The notes below the pieces were generated by a model. That model did not search any database, was not told the origin of the DNA, and was given only the letters and a program-made list of their open reading frames with translations. 64,000 nucleotides of DNA. It comes from JAWWOW01 sp033851265. Its GTDB lineage: Bacteria > Actinomycetota > Actinomycetes > JAWWOW01. The stretch is taken from assembly GCA_033851265.1 (NCBI GenBank), contig JAWWOW010000004.1, positions 62,001 through 126,000 of the forward strand, written 5' to 3'. The position numbers and the translations under genes were made by a program. Shown in pieces: positions 25,245 through 33,938 of this stretch (position 1 is its first letter; each line of letters opens with the position of its first letter).

Positions 25245-26730
25245 CGGTGTCCCGAGCTCGGCGGAACGGTTCCGTGCGCCGGGTCTCGGCGATCGCAAAG
25301 GCAAGGTCCTTGGCGTAGGTCTTGCGCGCGCCGAGGCAGATCAGGCCGCCGATGGCGTAGACCGGCAGGAGCGCGACCAACGCCCACCGGATTGCGGTGC
25401 CGCCGCCAAGCAGGACCGAAAGGCCGCCGACGATGAGTGGGCCGACCGTGGAAGCCGTTCGCACGATCGAGCGGAGCATCGCGGCCCGTCCGCGCAAGTC
25501 GCACACCACGACGTCGGTCATCAGCGTCTCGGCCGGCGCAACCGGCGCCGTGACGCAGAAACCACCGAGGAAGAACAGCGGCACGGTGACCCATAGCGTC
25601 GGGCTGGCGAACGCGCCCATCAGCAGCACCGTTCCGAGCACCGAGGTGACCGCTATATACGACACTTTGAAGTTGAGCCGTCCGCGCTGCAGCATCCGGT
25701 CGCACAACCGCCCGCTGATGATGAAGCCGGCGATTGAGCTGATGAGCAACAAGGACGCGACGGCGCCGGCTTGCGCGTCGCCCATGTGGTGGACGCGCTT
25801 GAAGTATGGGATGGCCCAGAGCGCAAGTGCATTGGTTATCAGTTGCGCAACGGTGATCGACGCGAGCCCGTACCACATGCTCTTGATCTTCCAGATCTCG
25901 CGCAGCGCGTCGCGAGTGCCGAGGTCGTGGTAGTCGACGGTTCCCACCCGGACGGGTTCCGGCAGTTCGACCAACTCTGCAATCCGTTCGAGGTCTTCGT
26001 CCGCTCTGGCTTCGGCAACTTGGTCCGCTACTGCGAGCCCGCCGACGCCCGGATGGATCTCCTCGCGAAGGTCGTGATTGCCACGTCGTGGTTCGGGTGA
26101 CCGCAACAGCAGGATCGTCGAGACGATGCCGAACGGGATCCAGACCCAGAACGCCCAGCGCCAGCCGTTGTTCGTGCCGGGATCGGAGGCGAGCTGCACG
26201 GCTGCGCCGGCGACGATGAATGCGACGACGGCGCCGGCGATGTTGCCGAGCTGGTAGAGGCTCATCTTCGCCGAGCGATGCTCGACTGGCCAGTAGTCGC
26301 CGATGAGCGAGATCGCGGCCGGGCTGGTCGCCTCGAGCCCACCGACCCACATGCGCGCGAGCAGCAGGAACACGAAGCCGGTCGCGAAGCCGGTGAACCC
26401 CATCGCGACCGTCCATATGACAGTGCCAACAGCAAGTAGCAGCGTGCGTCGGCCCTTGTCGGCGATGTAGCCGAAGGGCAGCACGCCGGCGATGGCCGCA
26501 ATGTTCATCGCAAACGGGATCAGCCCGATCCAGAAGTCCGAGACACCGAACGCGTCGTGGATGCCGTCGGCGGCGAACCCGAGCGAGTTTGTCTCTCCGG
26601 CCTGGATGAATTGGGTGCTCGCGAGCGCGATGAGCGGGAAGGCGCCGTAACTGACCGCCTTGCGCCGCAGCGTCGGTTTCCTCGCCACTTCGGCGAGCGC
26701 AGCATCCGGCGCGGGGTCGACGGTGGCCAC
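25234..26730 (-). CDS. MFS transporter
   Basis: About 498 residues from GTG 26730; the open frame continues upstream through the opposite gene but that part is a shadow. Twelve hydrophobic segments are visible, with the family loop PFGYIADKGRRTLLLA between helices 2 and 3. A central cytoplasmic loop of about 80 charged residues (REEIHPGVGGLAVADQVAEA...) separates the halves. It resembles sugar-acid and aromatic-acid type MFS carriers, but the substrate cannot be set. It starts 15 bp from the dyad at 26746 and heads the exporter operon, divergent from an amidohydrolase. A role in moving the pathway substrate or by-product is inferred. Confidence 0.85.
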   Translation of the reverse strand: MATVDPAPDAALAEVARKPTLRRKAVSYGAFPLIALASTQFIQAGETNSLGFAADGIHDAFGVSDFWIGLIPFAMNIAAIAGVLPFGYIADKGRRTLLLAVGTVIWTVAMGFTGFATGFVFLLLARMWVGGLEATSPAAISLIGDYWPVEHRSAKMSLYQLGNIAGAVVAFIVAGAAVQLASDPGTNNGWRWAFWVWIPFGIVSTILLLRSPEPRRGNHDLREEIHPGVGGLAVADQVAEARADEDLERIAELVELPEPVRVGTVDYHDLGTRDALREIWKIKSMWYGLASITVAQLITNALALWAIPYFKRVHHMGDAQAGAVASLLLISSIAGFIISGRLCDRMLQRGRLNFKVSYIAVTSVLGTVLLMGAFASPTLWVTVPLFFLGGFCVTAPVAPAETLMTDVVVCDLRGRAAMLRSIVRTASTVGPLIVGGLSVLLGGGTAIRWALVALLPVYAIGGLICLGARKTYAKDLAFAIAETRRTEPFRRARDTDGH

Positions 26731-26745
26731 CCTTGGACCGTAGCC

Positions 26746-26759
26746 TGACACGAGCGTCA
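26746..26759. promoter_or_regulatory. 14-bp dyad operator, site 5 of 11
   Basis: TGACACGAGCGTCA fits the consensus, with an extra half-site GTGTCAG at 26760-26766. It lies 15 bp before the MFS start on one side and 31 bp before the amidohydrolase ATG on the other. Confidence 0.75.
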
Positions 26760-26790
26760 GTGTCAGTCTCGGGTCCAGAGGAGCTCCGCC

Positions 26791-27990
26791 ATGCGTATGG
26801 AAGACATGATCCTGATCAGCGTCGACGACCACGTGGTCGAGCCGCCGGACATGTTCAACGGCCATGTGCCGGAGAAATACAAGGACCTCGCACCGCGCAG
26901 CGTGCGCAAGGAACAGCCGGACGGCAGCCACATCGACGTCTGGGTCTATGAGGACGCCGAGATCCCCAACATCGGGCTGAACGCTGTCGCTGGTCGACCG
27001 CCGGAGGAGTACAACTTCAATCCGACGTCGTACGACGACGTGCGCGACGGCTGCTACGACATCAAAGAGCGCGTCAAGGACATGGACCGCAACGGCGTAC
27101 TCGCGTCGGCCTGTTTCCCGTCGTTCCCACAGTTCTGCGGTCAGTTGTTCAGCCGCAGCAAGGACCTCGACGTCGGCTACATCATGTTGCAGGCCTACAA
27201 CGACTGGCACATCGACACGTGGTGCGGGTCGCAGCCGGGACGCTTCATCCCGTTGTCGCTGCCGCCGATCTGGAACCCCGAGTTGATGGCGAAGGAAGTC
27301 CACCGCGTCGCCGCCAAGGGCTGCAACAACGTGACGTTCTCGGAGGACCCGTCCAAGCTCGGCTGGCCGTCACTGCACTCCGACCACTGGGATCCGTTCT
27401 ACGCGGCATGTGTCGAGGAGGGCATGCAGATCTGCCTGCATATCGGCTCGTCGTCAACGATGATCGAGCTGACCGATGCGCCGATTGACGTGATGATCAC
27501 GCTCACGCCGATGAACTCCATGCAGGCGGCGGCGAACATCATCTGGAGTCCCGCGCTGAAGCGGTTCCCGGACCTGAAGTTCGCGCTCTCCGAAGGTGGC
27601 ATCGGGTGGATCCCGTACTTCCTCGAGCGCATCGACTATGTCTACGAGCGGCACCGCTTCTGGACGTCGCAGCAGTTCGGTGACGTGCTGCCGAGCCAGA
27701 AGGCGCGCGAAGTCTTCTCGTTCTGCTTCATCGACGACAAGGCCGGCGTGCACGACCGCGACCTCGTCGGCATCGACAACATCTCGTGGGAGTGCGACTA
27801 CCCGCATTCCGACTCGAGTTGGCCGACGTCGCCCGAGGCACTCGTGAAGCACTTCGACGGCGTCTCGGACGAAGACATCAACAAGATCACGCACGTCAAC
27901 GCAATGCGCCGCTTCCGGTTCGACCCGTTCTCCATTCGTCCGCGTGAGCAGTCGACCGTGGGTGCGCTGCGGGCGACCGTCACTGACTGA
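26791..27990 (+). CDS. Amidohydrolase-2 family metal-dependent hydrolase
   Basis: A 399-residue TIM-barrel protein with ATG 26791 after AGAGGAG. The N-terminal phrase SVDDHVVEPPDMF, containing the Asp-x-His metal site, defines a subgroup common in actinobacteria and sphingomonads. Other conserved parts are PNIGLNAVAGRPPEEY, YNDWHIDTW, LHIGSS (central His) and WECDYPHSDSSWP (C-terminal Asp and His). It is clearly a paralogue of the protein at 58920; the two share most of these phrases in the same order. Family members hydrolyse or decarboxylate; the exact substrate is unknown. It is the first gene of a two-gene operon with an SDR. Confidence 0.87.
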   Translation: MRMEDMILISVDDHVVEPPDMFNGHVPEKYKDLAPRSVRKEQPDGSHIDVWVYEDAEIPNIGLNAVAGRPPEEYNFNPTSYDDVRDGCYDIKERVKDMDRNGVLASACFPSFPQFCGQLFSRSKDLDVGYIMLQAYNDWHIDTWCGSQPGRFIPLSLPPIWNPELMAKEVHRVAAKGCNNVTFSEDPSKLGWPSLHSDHWDPFYAACVEEGMQICLHIGSSSTMIELTDAPIDVMITLTPMNSMQAAANIIWSPALKRFPDLKFALSEGGIGWIPYFLERIDYVYERHRFWTSQQFGDVLPSQKAREVFSFCFIDDKAGVHDRDLVGIDNISWECDYPHSDSSWPTSPEALVKHFDGVSDEDINKITHVNAMRRFRFDPFSIRPREQSTVGALRATVTD

Positions 27991-28781
27991 TGCAGCTGCG
28001 CGATGCCGTCGCGGTCGTCACCGGCGCCTCATCGGGGATCGGCGCCGCGACCGCTGAAGCGTTGGCGCGTAAGGGTGCTCGCGTTGTCTGCGTCGCGCGT
28101 CGCGCGGACAAGCTTGCCGAAACCGTGCGTCGCTGCGAGCAGGCTGGTGGCGGAGCGGTAGCAGTAGTCGCTGATGTGGCCGATCCGGCGACGCCCGCGC
28201 TCGTCATCAAGGAAGCCGAGTCGGCGTACGGCCCCGTGGATGTGCTCGTCAACAACGCGGGGCTCGGCATGGCGCTGCCCGTAACCACCGTCACGATGGA
28301 TGACGTTCGCCGGGTGTTCGAGGTGAACTTCTTCGGTGCTGTAGCGATGACGATTGCGCTCCTGCCGGGGATGTTGGAGCGACACCGCGGCTCGGTCGTG
28401 AACGTGACGTCGGTTTCTGGCTACGTCCCCAACCCGGGTGAGGCGCCGTACGGCGCGAGCAAGGCGGCGCTCTCTCGGTGGGCGCACGGACTAGCGGTCG
28501 AGCTCGCGGGCACGGGTGTGCATGTCGGAGTCGTCTCGCCCGGCCCGATCGACACCGAGATGGCACCCGGCCCGGACGAGTACAAGATGAAGTTGTATCC
28601 GGCGTCCGTGGTCGCGGATGCGATTGTCGGCGTCATCGAGCATGAGCGCGTCCACCGCACCGCGCCCCGAAAGTTTGGTGCCGCCAGTGCGATGTATCCG
28701 CTGCTCGGCGGGCCCTTCCGCTGGGGGATCCGCAAGTTCACGCCCGGAGCCGAACCCCGCGAAGCCCACCCCATCGACTAG
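27990..28781 (+). CDS. Short-chain dehydrogenase/reductase (SDR)
   Basis: A 263-residue SDR. ATG 27990 shares its A with the TGA stop of the amidohydrolase (TGATG). Motifs are VTGASSGIGAATAEAL, NNAGLG, NVTSVSGY and YGASKAAL. The C-terminal part (PRKFGAASAMYPLLGGPFRWG) is longer and more hydrophobic than in most soluble SDRs, as in members that act on lipid-like substrates such as steroids or retinoid-type alcohols. It pairs with the metal-dependent hydrolase in one transcript under the dyad at 26746. Substrate unknown. Confidence 0.9.
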   Translation: MQLRDAVAVVTGASSGIGAATAEALARKGARVVCVARRADKLAETVRRCEQAGGGAVAVVADVADPATPALVIKEAESAYGPVDVLVNNAGLGMALPVTTVTMDDVRRVFEVNFFGAVAMTIALLPGMLERHRGSVVNVTSVSGYVPNPGEAPYGASKAALSRWAHGLAVELAGTGVHVGVVSPGPIDTEMAPGPDEYKMKLYPASVVADAIVGVIEHERVHRTAPRKFGAASAMYPLLGGPFRWGIRKFTPGAEPREAHPID

Positions 28782-28783
28782 CC

Positions 28784-28852
28784 GCGCTGGGTGACCTAGC
28801 CAGCGGGGGCATGTGTGAGTGGTGAGCTAGCGGCGGTTAGTTCACCCAGCGC
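28784..28852. repeat. Palindromic repeat element, copy B, between convergent genes
   Basis: GCGCTGGGTGA (28784-28794) pairs with TCACCCAGCGC (28842-28852). The interior again contains TGTGTG and GGTGAGCTAGC units as in copy A at 12750-12814. It lies between the stops of the SDR and the alcohol dehydrogenase and could serve as a two-way terminator. Confidence 0.65.
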
Positions 28853-28858
28853 GCGGGG

Positions 28859-29953
28859 TTAGGGGTTGATGATGACGCTGCGGGCGCCTTCGCCGGCCTG
28901 CATTGCGTCGAATGCGTCGTTGATCTGCTCGAGTGCGATCCGTTCGGTGACGAGCGCGTCGATCGGCAGCTCGCCCTGCTTCCACATGCCGAGGAACCGC
29001 GGGAAGTCGCGATCCGGCGCGGCCGAACCGTAGACACAACCAACGAGTGACCGCGATTGGAAAAACAAGTCGAACATTCGGAACGACGTCTCTTCCTCCG
29101 CGCTTCCTGCACCAACTGCCACCGTGGTGCCACCGCGCCGGGTGATGCGCCATGCGAGCTGCATCGTGACGGGTACGCCGACAACCTCGAACGCGTAGTC
29201 GACGCCGAGCCCGGCGGTCAGGTCGAGCACGGCCTGCATCGCGTCACCACCGCCGTCGACCTCATCGGTCGCTCCCAGCGAGCGTGCTATCGCGCGCCGC
29301 TCGGCGGACAGGTCGACCGCGACGATGCGCTCGGCACCAGCCAGCTTCGCGCCCATGACGACGGAGAGGCCGACGCCACCACAGCCGACGACGGCAACGG
29401 TCGAGCCGGCAGGAACCGCGGCGGTGTTGAGGACGGCGCCGACGCCCGTTGTGATCGCGCAACCGACGAGAGCAGCGATGTCGAGGGGGATATCAGCGTC
29501 AATCGGTACGACGGCGCGCTCGACGGTCAGCGTCTCGTCGGCGAACGTCGCCGTACCGAGTCCACGGAACAGTGGCGTCCCACGCACCGAGGCGTACGGC
29601 GAGTTGAACGTCCAGGTTGCCGCGCTCTCACACAGGTGGATCTCGCCGCGCTGGCACAGGGGACAGGTCCCGCAGCCGGGATTCCAGTTGAGAATCACGT
29701 GATCACCGGGCTGCACCCGCTGGACACCATCGCCGATCTCGGTGACCACGCCGGCGCCTTCGTGGCCCAACACGCATGGCACGGGGAACGGGAACTTGCC
29801 CTGGATCACCGACAGGTCGGAATGGCAGATGCCGCTGGCCGCGATGCGGACCCGCACTTGTCCCGGTCCGGTGGGTTCGAGGTCGATCTCCTCGATGTCG
29901 AGCGGTTTGCCGTACTCGTGCAGCACGGCGGCCCGAACAGCGTTGGCACCCAT
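28859..29953 (-). CDS. Zinc-dependent alcohol dehydrogenase (MDR)
   Basis: A 364-residue medium-chain dehydrogenase. The catalytic zinc ligands are Cys and His of GICHSD near residue 43 and the GHEGAGVV His-Glu pair. The structural zinc has four Cys in NPGCGTCPLCQRGEIHLC. The Rossmann loop is VGCGGVGLSVVMGA, with VAVD as the NAD-selecting acid. The sequence matches the class III-like/mycothiol-type group of actinobacterial alcohol dehydrogenases. It interconverts a primary alcohol and an aldehyde using NAD. It is divergent from the acyl-CoA dehydrogenase operon and shares the dyad at 29980 with it. Confidence 0.93.
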   Translation of the reverse strand: MGANAVRAAVLHEYGKPLDIEEIDLEPTGPGQVRVRIAASGICHSDLSVIQGKFPFPVPCVLGHEGAGVVTEIGDGVQRVQPGDHVILNWNPGCGTCPLCQRGEIHLCESAATWTFNSPYASVRGTPLFRGLGTATFADETLTVERAVVPIDADIPLDIAALVGCAITTGVGAVLNTAAVPAGSTVAVVGCGGVGLSVVMGAKLAGAERIVAVDLSAERRAIARSLGATDEVDGGGDAMQAVLDLTAGLGVDYAFEVVGVPVTMQLAWRITRRGGTTVAVGAGSAEEETSFRMFDLFFQSRSLVGCVYGSAAPDRDFPRFLGMWKQGELPIDALVTERIALEQINDAFDAMQAGEGARSVIINP

Positions 29954-29979
29954 GGCTCGCCCCCGAGGCTGGTAGACAA

Positions 29980-29993
29980 TGACGCTCGTGTCA
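29980..29993. promoter_or_regulatory. 14-bp dyad operator, site 6 of 11
   Basis: TGACGCTCGTGTCA, exact fit, followed by GG. It is 26 bp before the alcohol dehydrogenase start (reverse) and 33 bp before the acyl-CoA dehydrogenase start (forward). Confidence 0.75.
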
Positions 29994-30026
29994 GGTTCGG
30001 CGCGAGTCTAGGGGCCCGGGGGTCAG

Positions 30027-32225
30027 ATGGGCATCGGCATCAGCGAAGAGCACGAGGCGCTACGCGAGTCGGCGCGCCAGGCCCTCGCACGTCACTGTCC
30101 GCCGTCCGTCCCGCGGTCATATCTCGACGCAGCGGACGAGACCCTGCCGGAGTTCTGGTCGGCAATCGCCGAGCTCGGCTGGCTCGGCCTGCACATCGGT
30201 GAGGAGTACGCCGGCTCCGGCTATGGACTGCCAGAGCTTGCGGTCGTGTGCGAGGAGATGGGGTACGCCGCAGCGCCGGGTCCGTTCCTGCCGACCGTGC
30301 TCGCGTCAGCGTTGATCGATCGCGGTGGCAATGCTGAGCTGAGCAAAGAGTGGTTGCCCTCACTCGTGAATGGCTCGACGCGAGCGGCGATTGCGTTCAA
30401 CAGTGAACCGCTCACGACCAGCGTCCATGCCGATGGCGTGCGGATCACCGGAGTTGTCCGCCCGGTGCTGGGGGCGAGCGTGGCCGACGTGATTCTCGTG
30501 CCTGCCCAGGTGCCCGACCTGGTGGTGTGGTGCCTGCTGCTCCCGGATGAAACGACTGTCACACCGTTGCCATCTCTCGATGCGACTCGTCGGCTCGCCA
30601 GCGTGACGGTCGATGCCGTCGTCCCGTCACATCGTTTGCTGTCGTTCGCAACCGCTGATGTCGTGCGCGACATCGCCGCGGTGCTGTTCGGTGCCGAGGC
30701 GTGTGGTGTCGCGTCCTGGTGTCTCGACACCGCAACGGCGTACGCGAAAGTGCGTGAGCAGTTCGGCCGGCCGATCGGACAGTTTCAAGCGGTCAAGCAT
30801 CGCCTCGCTGACCTGCTGCTCGCCGTCGAGCAGGCTCGCGCCGTGGTGTGGGACGCCGCCCGCGCTGACGTGACAACCGACGAGGGGCGATTTGCGGCCG
30901 CAGTTGCGGCGGTGATCGCACCGGAGGCAGCTGCCCGCGCGGGCAAGGACTGTGTGCAGATCCACGGAGGCATCGGCTACACGTGGGAACACGACGCCCA
31001 CATCTACCTCAAGCGCGCCCTGTCGCTGCGGCAGCTGGCTGGGTCCGCGGCCGGTGCCCGCGCGCGCGTGATGTCGTTGGCGAAGTCCGGCGTACGACGG
31101 GCGCTTGATGTTGCGTTGCCGGCGGAAGCCGAGTCGCACCGCGCTGAAGTCCGGGCCTTCCTTGATGACCTGACGTCGAGCGACAAGGCGACGTGGAACG
31201 CGACCGTCGCGAACTCGGGCTATCTGGTGCCGCACTACCCGAAGCCGTACGGCCTCGGCGCGGACGCGCTTCAGCAGATCGTCATCGACGAGGAGTTTCG
31301 TCGTGCCCGGGTGCGTCGCCAGAGCATCGCCGTGGGGGGCTGGGCGCTGCCGACGCTGATCGCGGGTGGCACGCCCGAGCAACAGGAACGTTGGATCATG
31401 CCGACCCTGCGCGGCGAGTTGTTCTGGTGCCAGATGTTCAGTGAGCCGGGCGCCGGCTCCGACTTAGCTGCGCTGTCCACGAAGGCGGAGCGGGTCGAGG
31501 GCGGCTGGAGCGTCACTGGCCAGAAGGTCTGGACAACCCTCGCACAGAACGCGACCCACGCAATCCTGTTGGCACGGACGTCGGGCGGCACTGCCGAAGA
31601 TCGCCGCGCGGGCATCACCTACTTCATCCTCGACATGACGACACCGGGCATCGACATCCGTCCATTGCGCGAGTTGACGGGCCTCTCGATGTTCAACGAG
31701 GTGTTTCTCACGGACGTGTTCATCCCGGATGACTGTGTGGTGGGCGAGGTCGGTGACGGCTGGCGGCTGGCCCGCACGACGCTGGCCAACGAACGCGTTT
31801 CGATGGGGACGGGGGAGTCGTTCGGCGCGGGGGTCGAGTCGCTCGTCCAGTGGGTAGCCGGATCGGCGTACGCCGATGACGCAGTCGTCGTCGACGAGGT
31901 CGGTGCCTTGGTGGCTGAAGCCCAGTCGCTCGCCGTACTCACCCTGCGGACGACGGTGCGGGCCTTGTCTGGGGCGGACCCTGGGCCGGAGTCGTCGTTG
32001 AAGAAGCTGCTCGGTGTCGAGCACGACCAGCGCGTTCAGGAGTTCGGTCTGCAGCTGCTGGGGGCCGAAGGAGCGACAACCGACGGTGCGGCCGCGCAGT
32101 GGACCGGCGCCTTTCTCGCGACGCGGTGCTTGACGATCGCGGGAGGTACGTCGGAAGTGCAGCGCAACGTCATCGCCGAGCGGTTGCTCGGGCTGCCGCG
32201 CGACCCTGAGCCGCCGACCCGATGA
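30027..32225 (+). CDS. Duplicated (two-domain) acyl-CoA dehydrogenase, FadE34/FadE6-like
   Basis: A 732-residue protein made of two fused acyl-CoA dehydrogenase units. The first (about 1-350) keeps the N-terminal helices and the C-terminal block QFGRPIGQFQAVKHRLADLL and CVQIHGGIGYTWEHDAHIYLKRA, but its central strand region lacks the usual TEPxxGSD phrase. The second (about 370-732) has it: MFSEPGAGSDLAAL, then VTGQKVWTT. The units are thus complementary, as in actinobacterial FadE heterotetramers used for steroid side chains. Mycobacterial FadE34 and FadE6 have the same doubled design. It introduces an alpha,beta double bond in an acyl-CoA. The stop overlaps the thioesterase start. Confidence 0.9.
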   Translation: MGIGISEEHEALRESARQALARHCPPSVPRSYLDAADETLPEFWSAIAELGWLGLHIGEEYAGSGYGLPELAVVCEEMGYAAAPGPFLPTVLASALIDRGGNAELSKEWLPSLVNGSTRAAIAFNSEPLTTSVHADGVRITGVVRPVLGASVADVILVPAQVPDLVVWCLLLPDETTVTPLPSLDATRRLASVTVDAVVPSHRLLSFATADVVRDIAAVLFGAEACGVASWCLDTATAYAKVREQFGRPIGQFQAVKHRLADLLLAVEQARAVVWDAARADVTTDEGRFAAAVAAVIAPEAAARAGKDCVQIHGGIGYTWEHDAHIYLKRALSLRQLAGSAAGARARVMSLAKSGVRRALDVALPAEAESHRAEVRAFLDDLTSSDKATWNATVANSGYLVPHYPKPYGLGADALQQIVIDEEFRRARVRRQSIAVGGWALPTLIAGGTPEQQERWIMPTLRGELFWCQMFSEPGAGSDLAALSTKAERVEGGWSVTGQKVWTTLAQNATHAILLARTSGGTAEDRRAGITYFILDMTTPGIDIRPLRELTGLSMFNEVFLTDVFIPDDCVVGEVGDGWRLARTTLANERVSMGTGESFGAGVESLVQWVAGSAYADDAVVVDEVGALVAEAQSLAVLTLRTTVRALSGADPGPESSLKKLLGVEHDQRVQEFGLQLLGAEGATTDGAAAQWTGAFLATRCLTIAGGTSEVQRNVIAERLLGLPRDPEPPTR

Positions 32226-32620
32226 CGACACCCGACGGGGCGACCGCGTTCCAGCGATCGTTGGGGCTGCGCTGGTTGCGTGATGACGCCGGGCTCGTCG
32301 TGGAGATGGATATCCGCGACGACCTACGGGGACCGGCCGGCTCGCTCGAGGGCGGCGTCGTCTCGACCTTGGTCGACGTCGCGGCGGGGTCAACCGCCGC
32401 AATGGAGATGCAGGCACTCGTAGCGACCGCCGACATGACCGTGCATTTTCTCGCGCCCGGGCGAGTCGGACCTGTGCGTGCCACCGGCGTCATCCTGCGC
32501 GCCGGCAAGGGCAACGCTGTCGTCGAAGTCCGTGTCGTCGACCACGGTCACGACGACCGGCTGATGGCGGTCGCGCTGGTCAACATGCGCGCTCTGGGCG
32601 AGCTACCCAGCAAATCCTGA
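32222..32620 (+). CDS. PaaI-type hotdog thioesterase
   Basis: A 132-residue single hotdog fold. The central helix phrase GSLEGGVVSTLVDVAAGSTAA, with Glu/Asp near the catalytic position, and the strand TADMTVHFLAPGRVGPVRATG are typical of PaaI-like acyl-CoA thioesterases. These free CoA from stalled intermediates. ATG 32222 overlaps the acyl-CoA dehydrogenase stop by 4 nt, so the two are co-translated. A thioesterase beside a beta-oxidation enzyme fits removal of dead-end CoA esters. Confidence 0.88.
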   Translation: MTTPDGATAFQRSLGLRWLRDDAGLVVEMDIRDDLRGPAGSLEGGVVSTLVDVAAGSTAAMEMQALVATADMTVHFLAPGRVGPVRATGVILRAGKGNAVVEVRVVDHGHDDRLMAVALVNMRALGELPSKS

Positions 32621-32643
32621 AGCGCCCGGCGCCGGGCTCACGC

Positions 32644-33009
32644 TCAGTCGGACCCCTCGCGCTTCCAATCGCCGCCCTTGATCGCTCTCTTCACGCGATC
32701 CCAGACGTGCTTCGACTCGGCCTGCGCCATGTTGACGTCATAGACAGCCGCAGCGTCGGGTTTCGGCAGGTTCTCAACCTCGGCGTCGCTGACGGTGCAG
32801 CCGACGTGCGTCGTCGTTATCTCGGTGACCTGATCCGCGTCGATGAAGCGAGTCCCGTGCTTGGTGTCGACGATGATCCCGTCGAAGAGGTCAACATCAT
32901 CTTCGAAGAGCACGTGTTTTACGTGCGCGATCTCGTGTCCGTCCGCAGATCGGACCGGAGTTCCTTCGACGAGCGTGGGGTAGCCAATCGGGTCGCCATC
33001 GTCAGTCAT
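32644..33009 (-). CDS. PRC-barrel-like protein
   Basis: A 121-residue soluble protein. Residues about 14-60 (GTPVRSADGHEIAHVKHVLFEDDVDLFDGIIVDTKHGTRFI shortened here) have the PRC-barrel pattern of short strands with a conserved Asp-Gly turn. The tail is charged, with WDRVKRAIKGGDW. PRC-barrel proteins bind RNA or act as small regulators; the role here is unknown. It stands alone on the reverse strand, between the thioesterase and the carotenoid-type gene, ending about 24 nt after the thioesterase stop in convergent order. Confidence 0.65.
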   Translation of the reverse strand: MTDDGDPIGYPTLVEGTPVRSADGHEIAHVKHVLFEDDVDLFDGIIVDTKHGTRFIDADQVTEITTTHVGCTVSDAEVENLPKPDAAAVYDVNMAQAESKHVWDRVKRAIKGGDWKREGSD

Positions 33010-33122
33010 GTGCGACAGCGTTGCACGTTCCCGGGTCGGCCGGGGAGGGTTGTGTGCTGCATGTGTCGGGTCGCTCCGGGGGCCACGCCGATTGAGGGCG
33101 TGGCTGCCGCACCGCTAGTGTC

Positions 33123-33136
33123 TGACACGTGCGTCA
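33123..33136. promoter_or_regulatory. 14-bp dyad operator, site 7 of 11
   Basis: TGACACGTGCGTCA, exact fit. It overlaps the only plausible early start (GTG 33129) of the membrane protein gene. Confidence 0.7.
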
Positions 33137-33938
33137 GGTATGGGGAACCGTCGGCGACCGCTGGTACGTCACGATCTTCGGGCTGGTCTTCCTCTGGCGG
33201 GCGAGCCGTCATCTCGGTTGGAAGCGCACGCTGATCTTCGCGGTCGCCGCGGTTGGTTTCGGTGCGGCGGTTGAGAACGCGTCGGTGCATTGGGGCTTCC
33301 CGTACACGAAATACTCCTTCAACAACGACCTTCGTGGCGACGAGCTGTTCATCGGCGACGTGCCGCTCATGGTGCCGCTGTCCTACACGTTCATGGCCTA
33401 CTTCGCGTTCGCGGGCGGCCGGCTGCTGGCCAGTGGCCCCTGGCGCACGCGCGGCCGCAAGCTCTGGCACGAATACCTACTGGCGGTCGTGCTCGCAGTC
33501 TGGGTGGTGTGGATCCTCGACCCGGTGTCGCGACTGGGCGACCGCTTCTTTCTCGGCGAGCTGTTCCGCTACGACGGGCCGGGCTTCTGGTTCGGCTTGC
33601 CGTTGGCGAGCCAGGCTGGCTTCCTGCTGACCGCAGGCGTGCTCGTGGCCGCGCTCACCTACATGATGCGTGCCGAGCCGGACCGGCCAGTACGCCGCTG
33701 GATCGAGCATCCGCACCTCACGTCGCTGATCACCTATCACGGGCAACTCGTCATGATGACGGCCGTCGCGATCCACCTCGGTGCCGTCGAGCTGGGTGGT
33801 TCCGCTGTTTTGATGTGGATCCCGGCAGCCGCGATCACCGCCGTCTACTGGAGCACGTTGCGCTCGGCGCGACCGCCCGATGGCACGCATGCGCACGAAG
33901 TGTCTGAGCCCGCGCGCGATCGAATTCCCACCGCATGA
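33129..33938 (+). CDS. Carotenoid-biosynthesis-type membrane protein (DUF422/CruF-like)
   Basis: A 269-residue protein with six or seven hydrophobic helices. The block GFGAAVENASVHWGFPYTKYSF, then LFIGDVPLMVPLSYTFMAYFAF, is the hallmark of the CruF/DUF422 family, which includes carotenoid 1',2'-hydratases. No other carotenoid gene is in the window, so the substrate may instead be another isoprenoid. The start at GTG 33129 lies inside the operator dyad, and no later ATG or GTG precedes the first conserved helix, so a leaderless message is likely. The stop overlaps the P450 start by 4 nt, so a hydroxylating enzyme and this hydratase-like protein act in one unit. Confidence 0.8.
   Translation: MRQVWGTVGDRWYVTIFGLVFLWRASRHLGWKRTLIFAVAAVGFGAAVENASVHWGFPYTKYSFNNDLRGDELFIGDVPLMVPLSYTFMAYFAFAGGRLLASGPWRTRGRKLWHEYLLAVVLAVWVVWILDPVSRLGDRFFLGELFRYDGPGFWFGLPLASQAGFLLTAGVLVAALTYMMRAEPDRPVRRWIEHPHLTSLITYHGQLVMMTAVAIHLGAVELGGSAVLMWIPAAAITAVYWSTLRSARPPDGTHAHEVSEPARDRIPTA

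Noticed and set aside
26731..27303. N-terminal extension of the MFS gene through the amidohydrolase gene
   Set aside because: The extra 191 residues are antisense to a conserved gene and would put the operator inside the coding region; GTG 26730 gives a normal MFS length.
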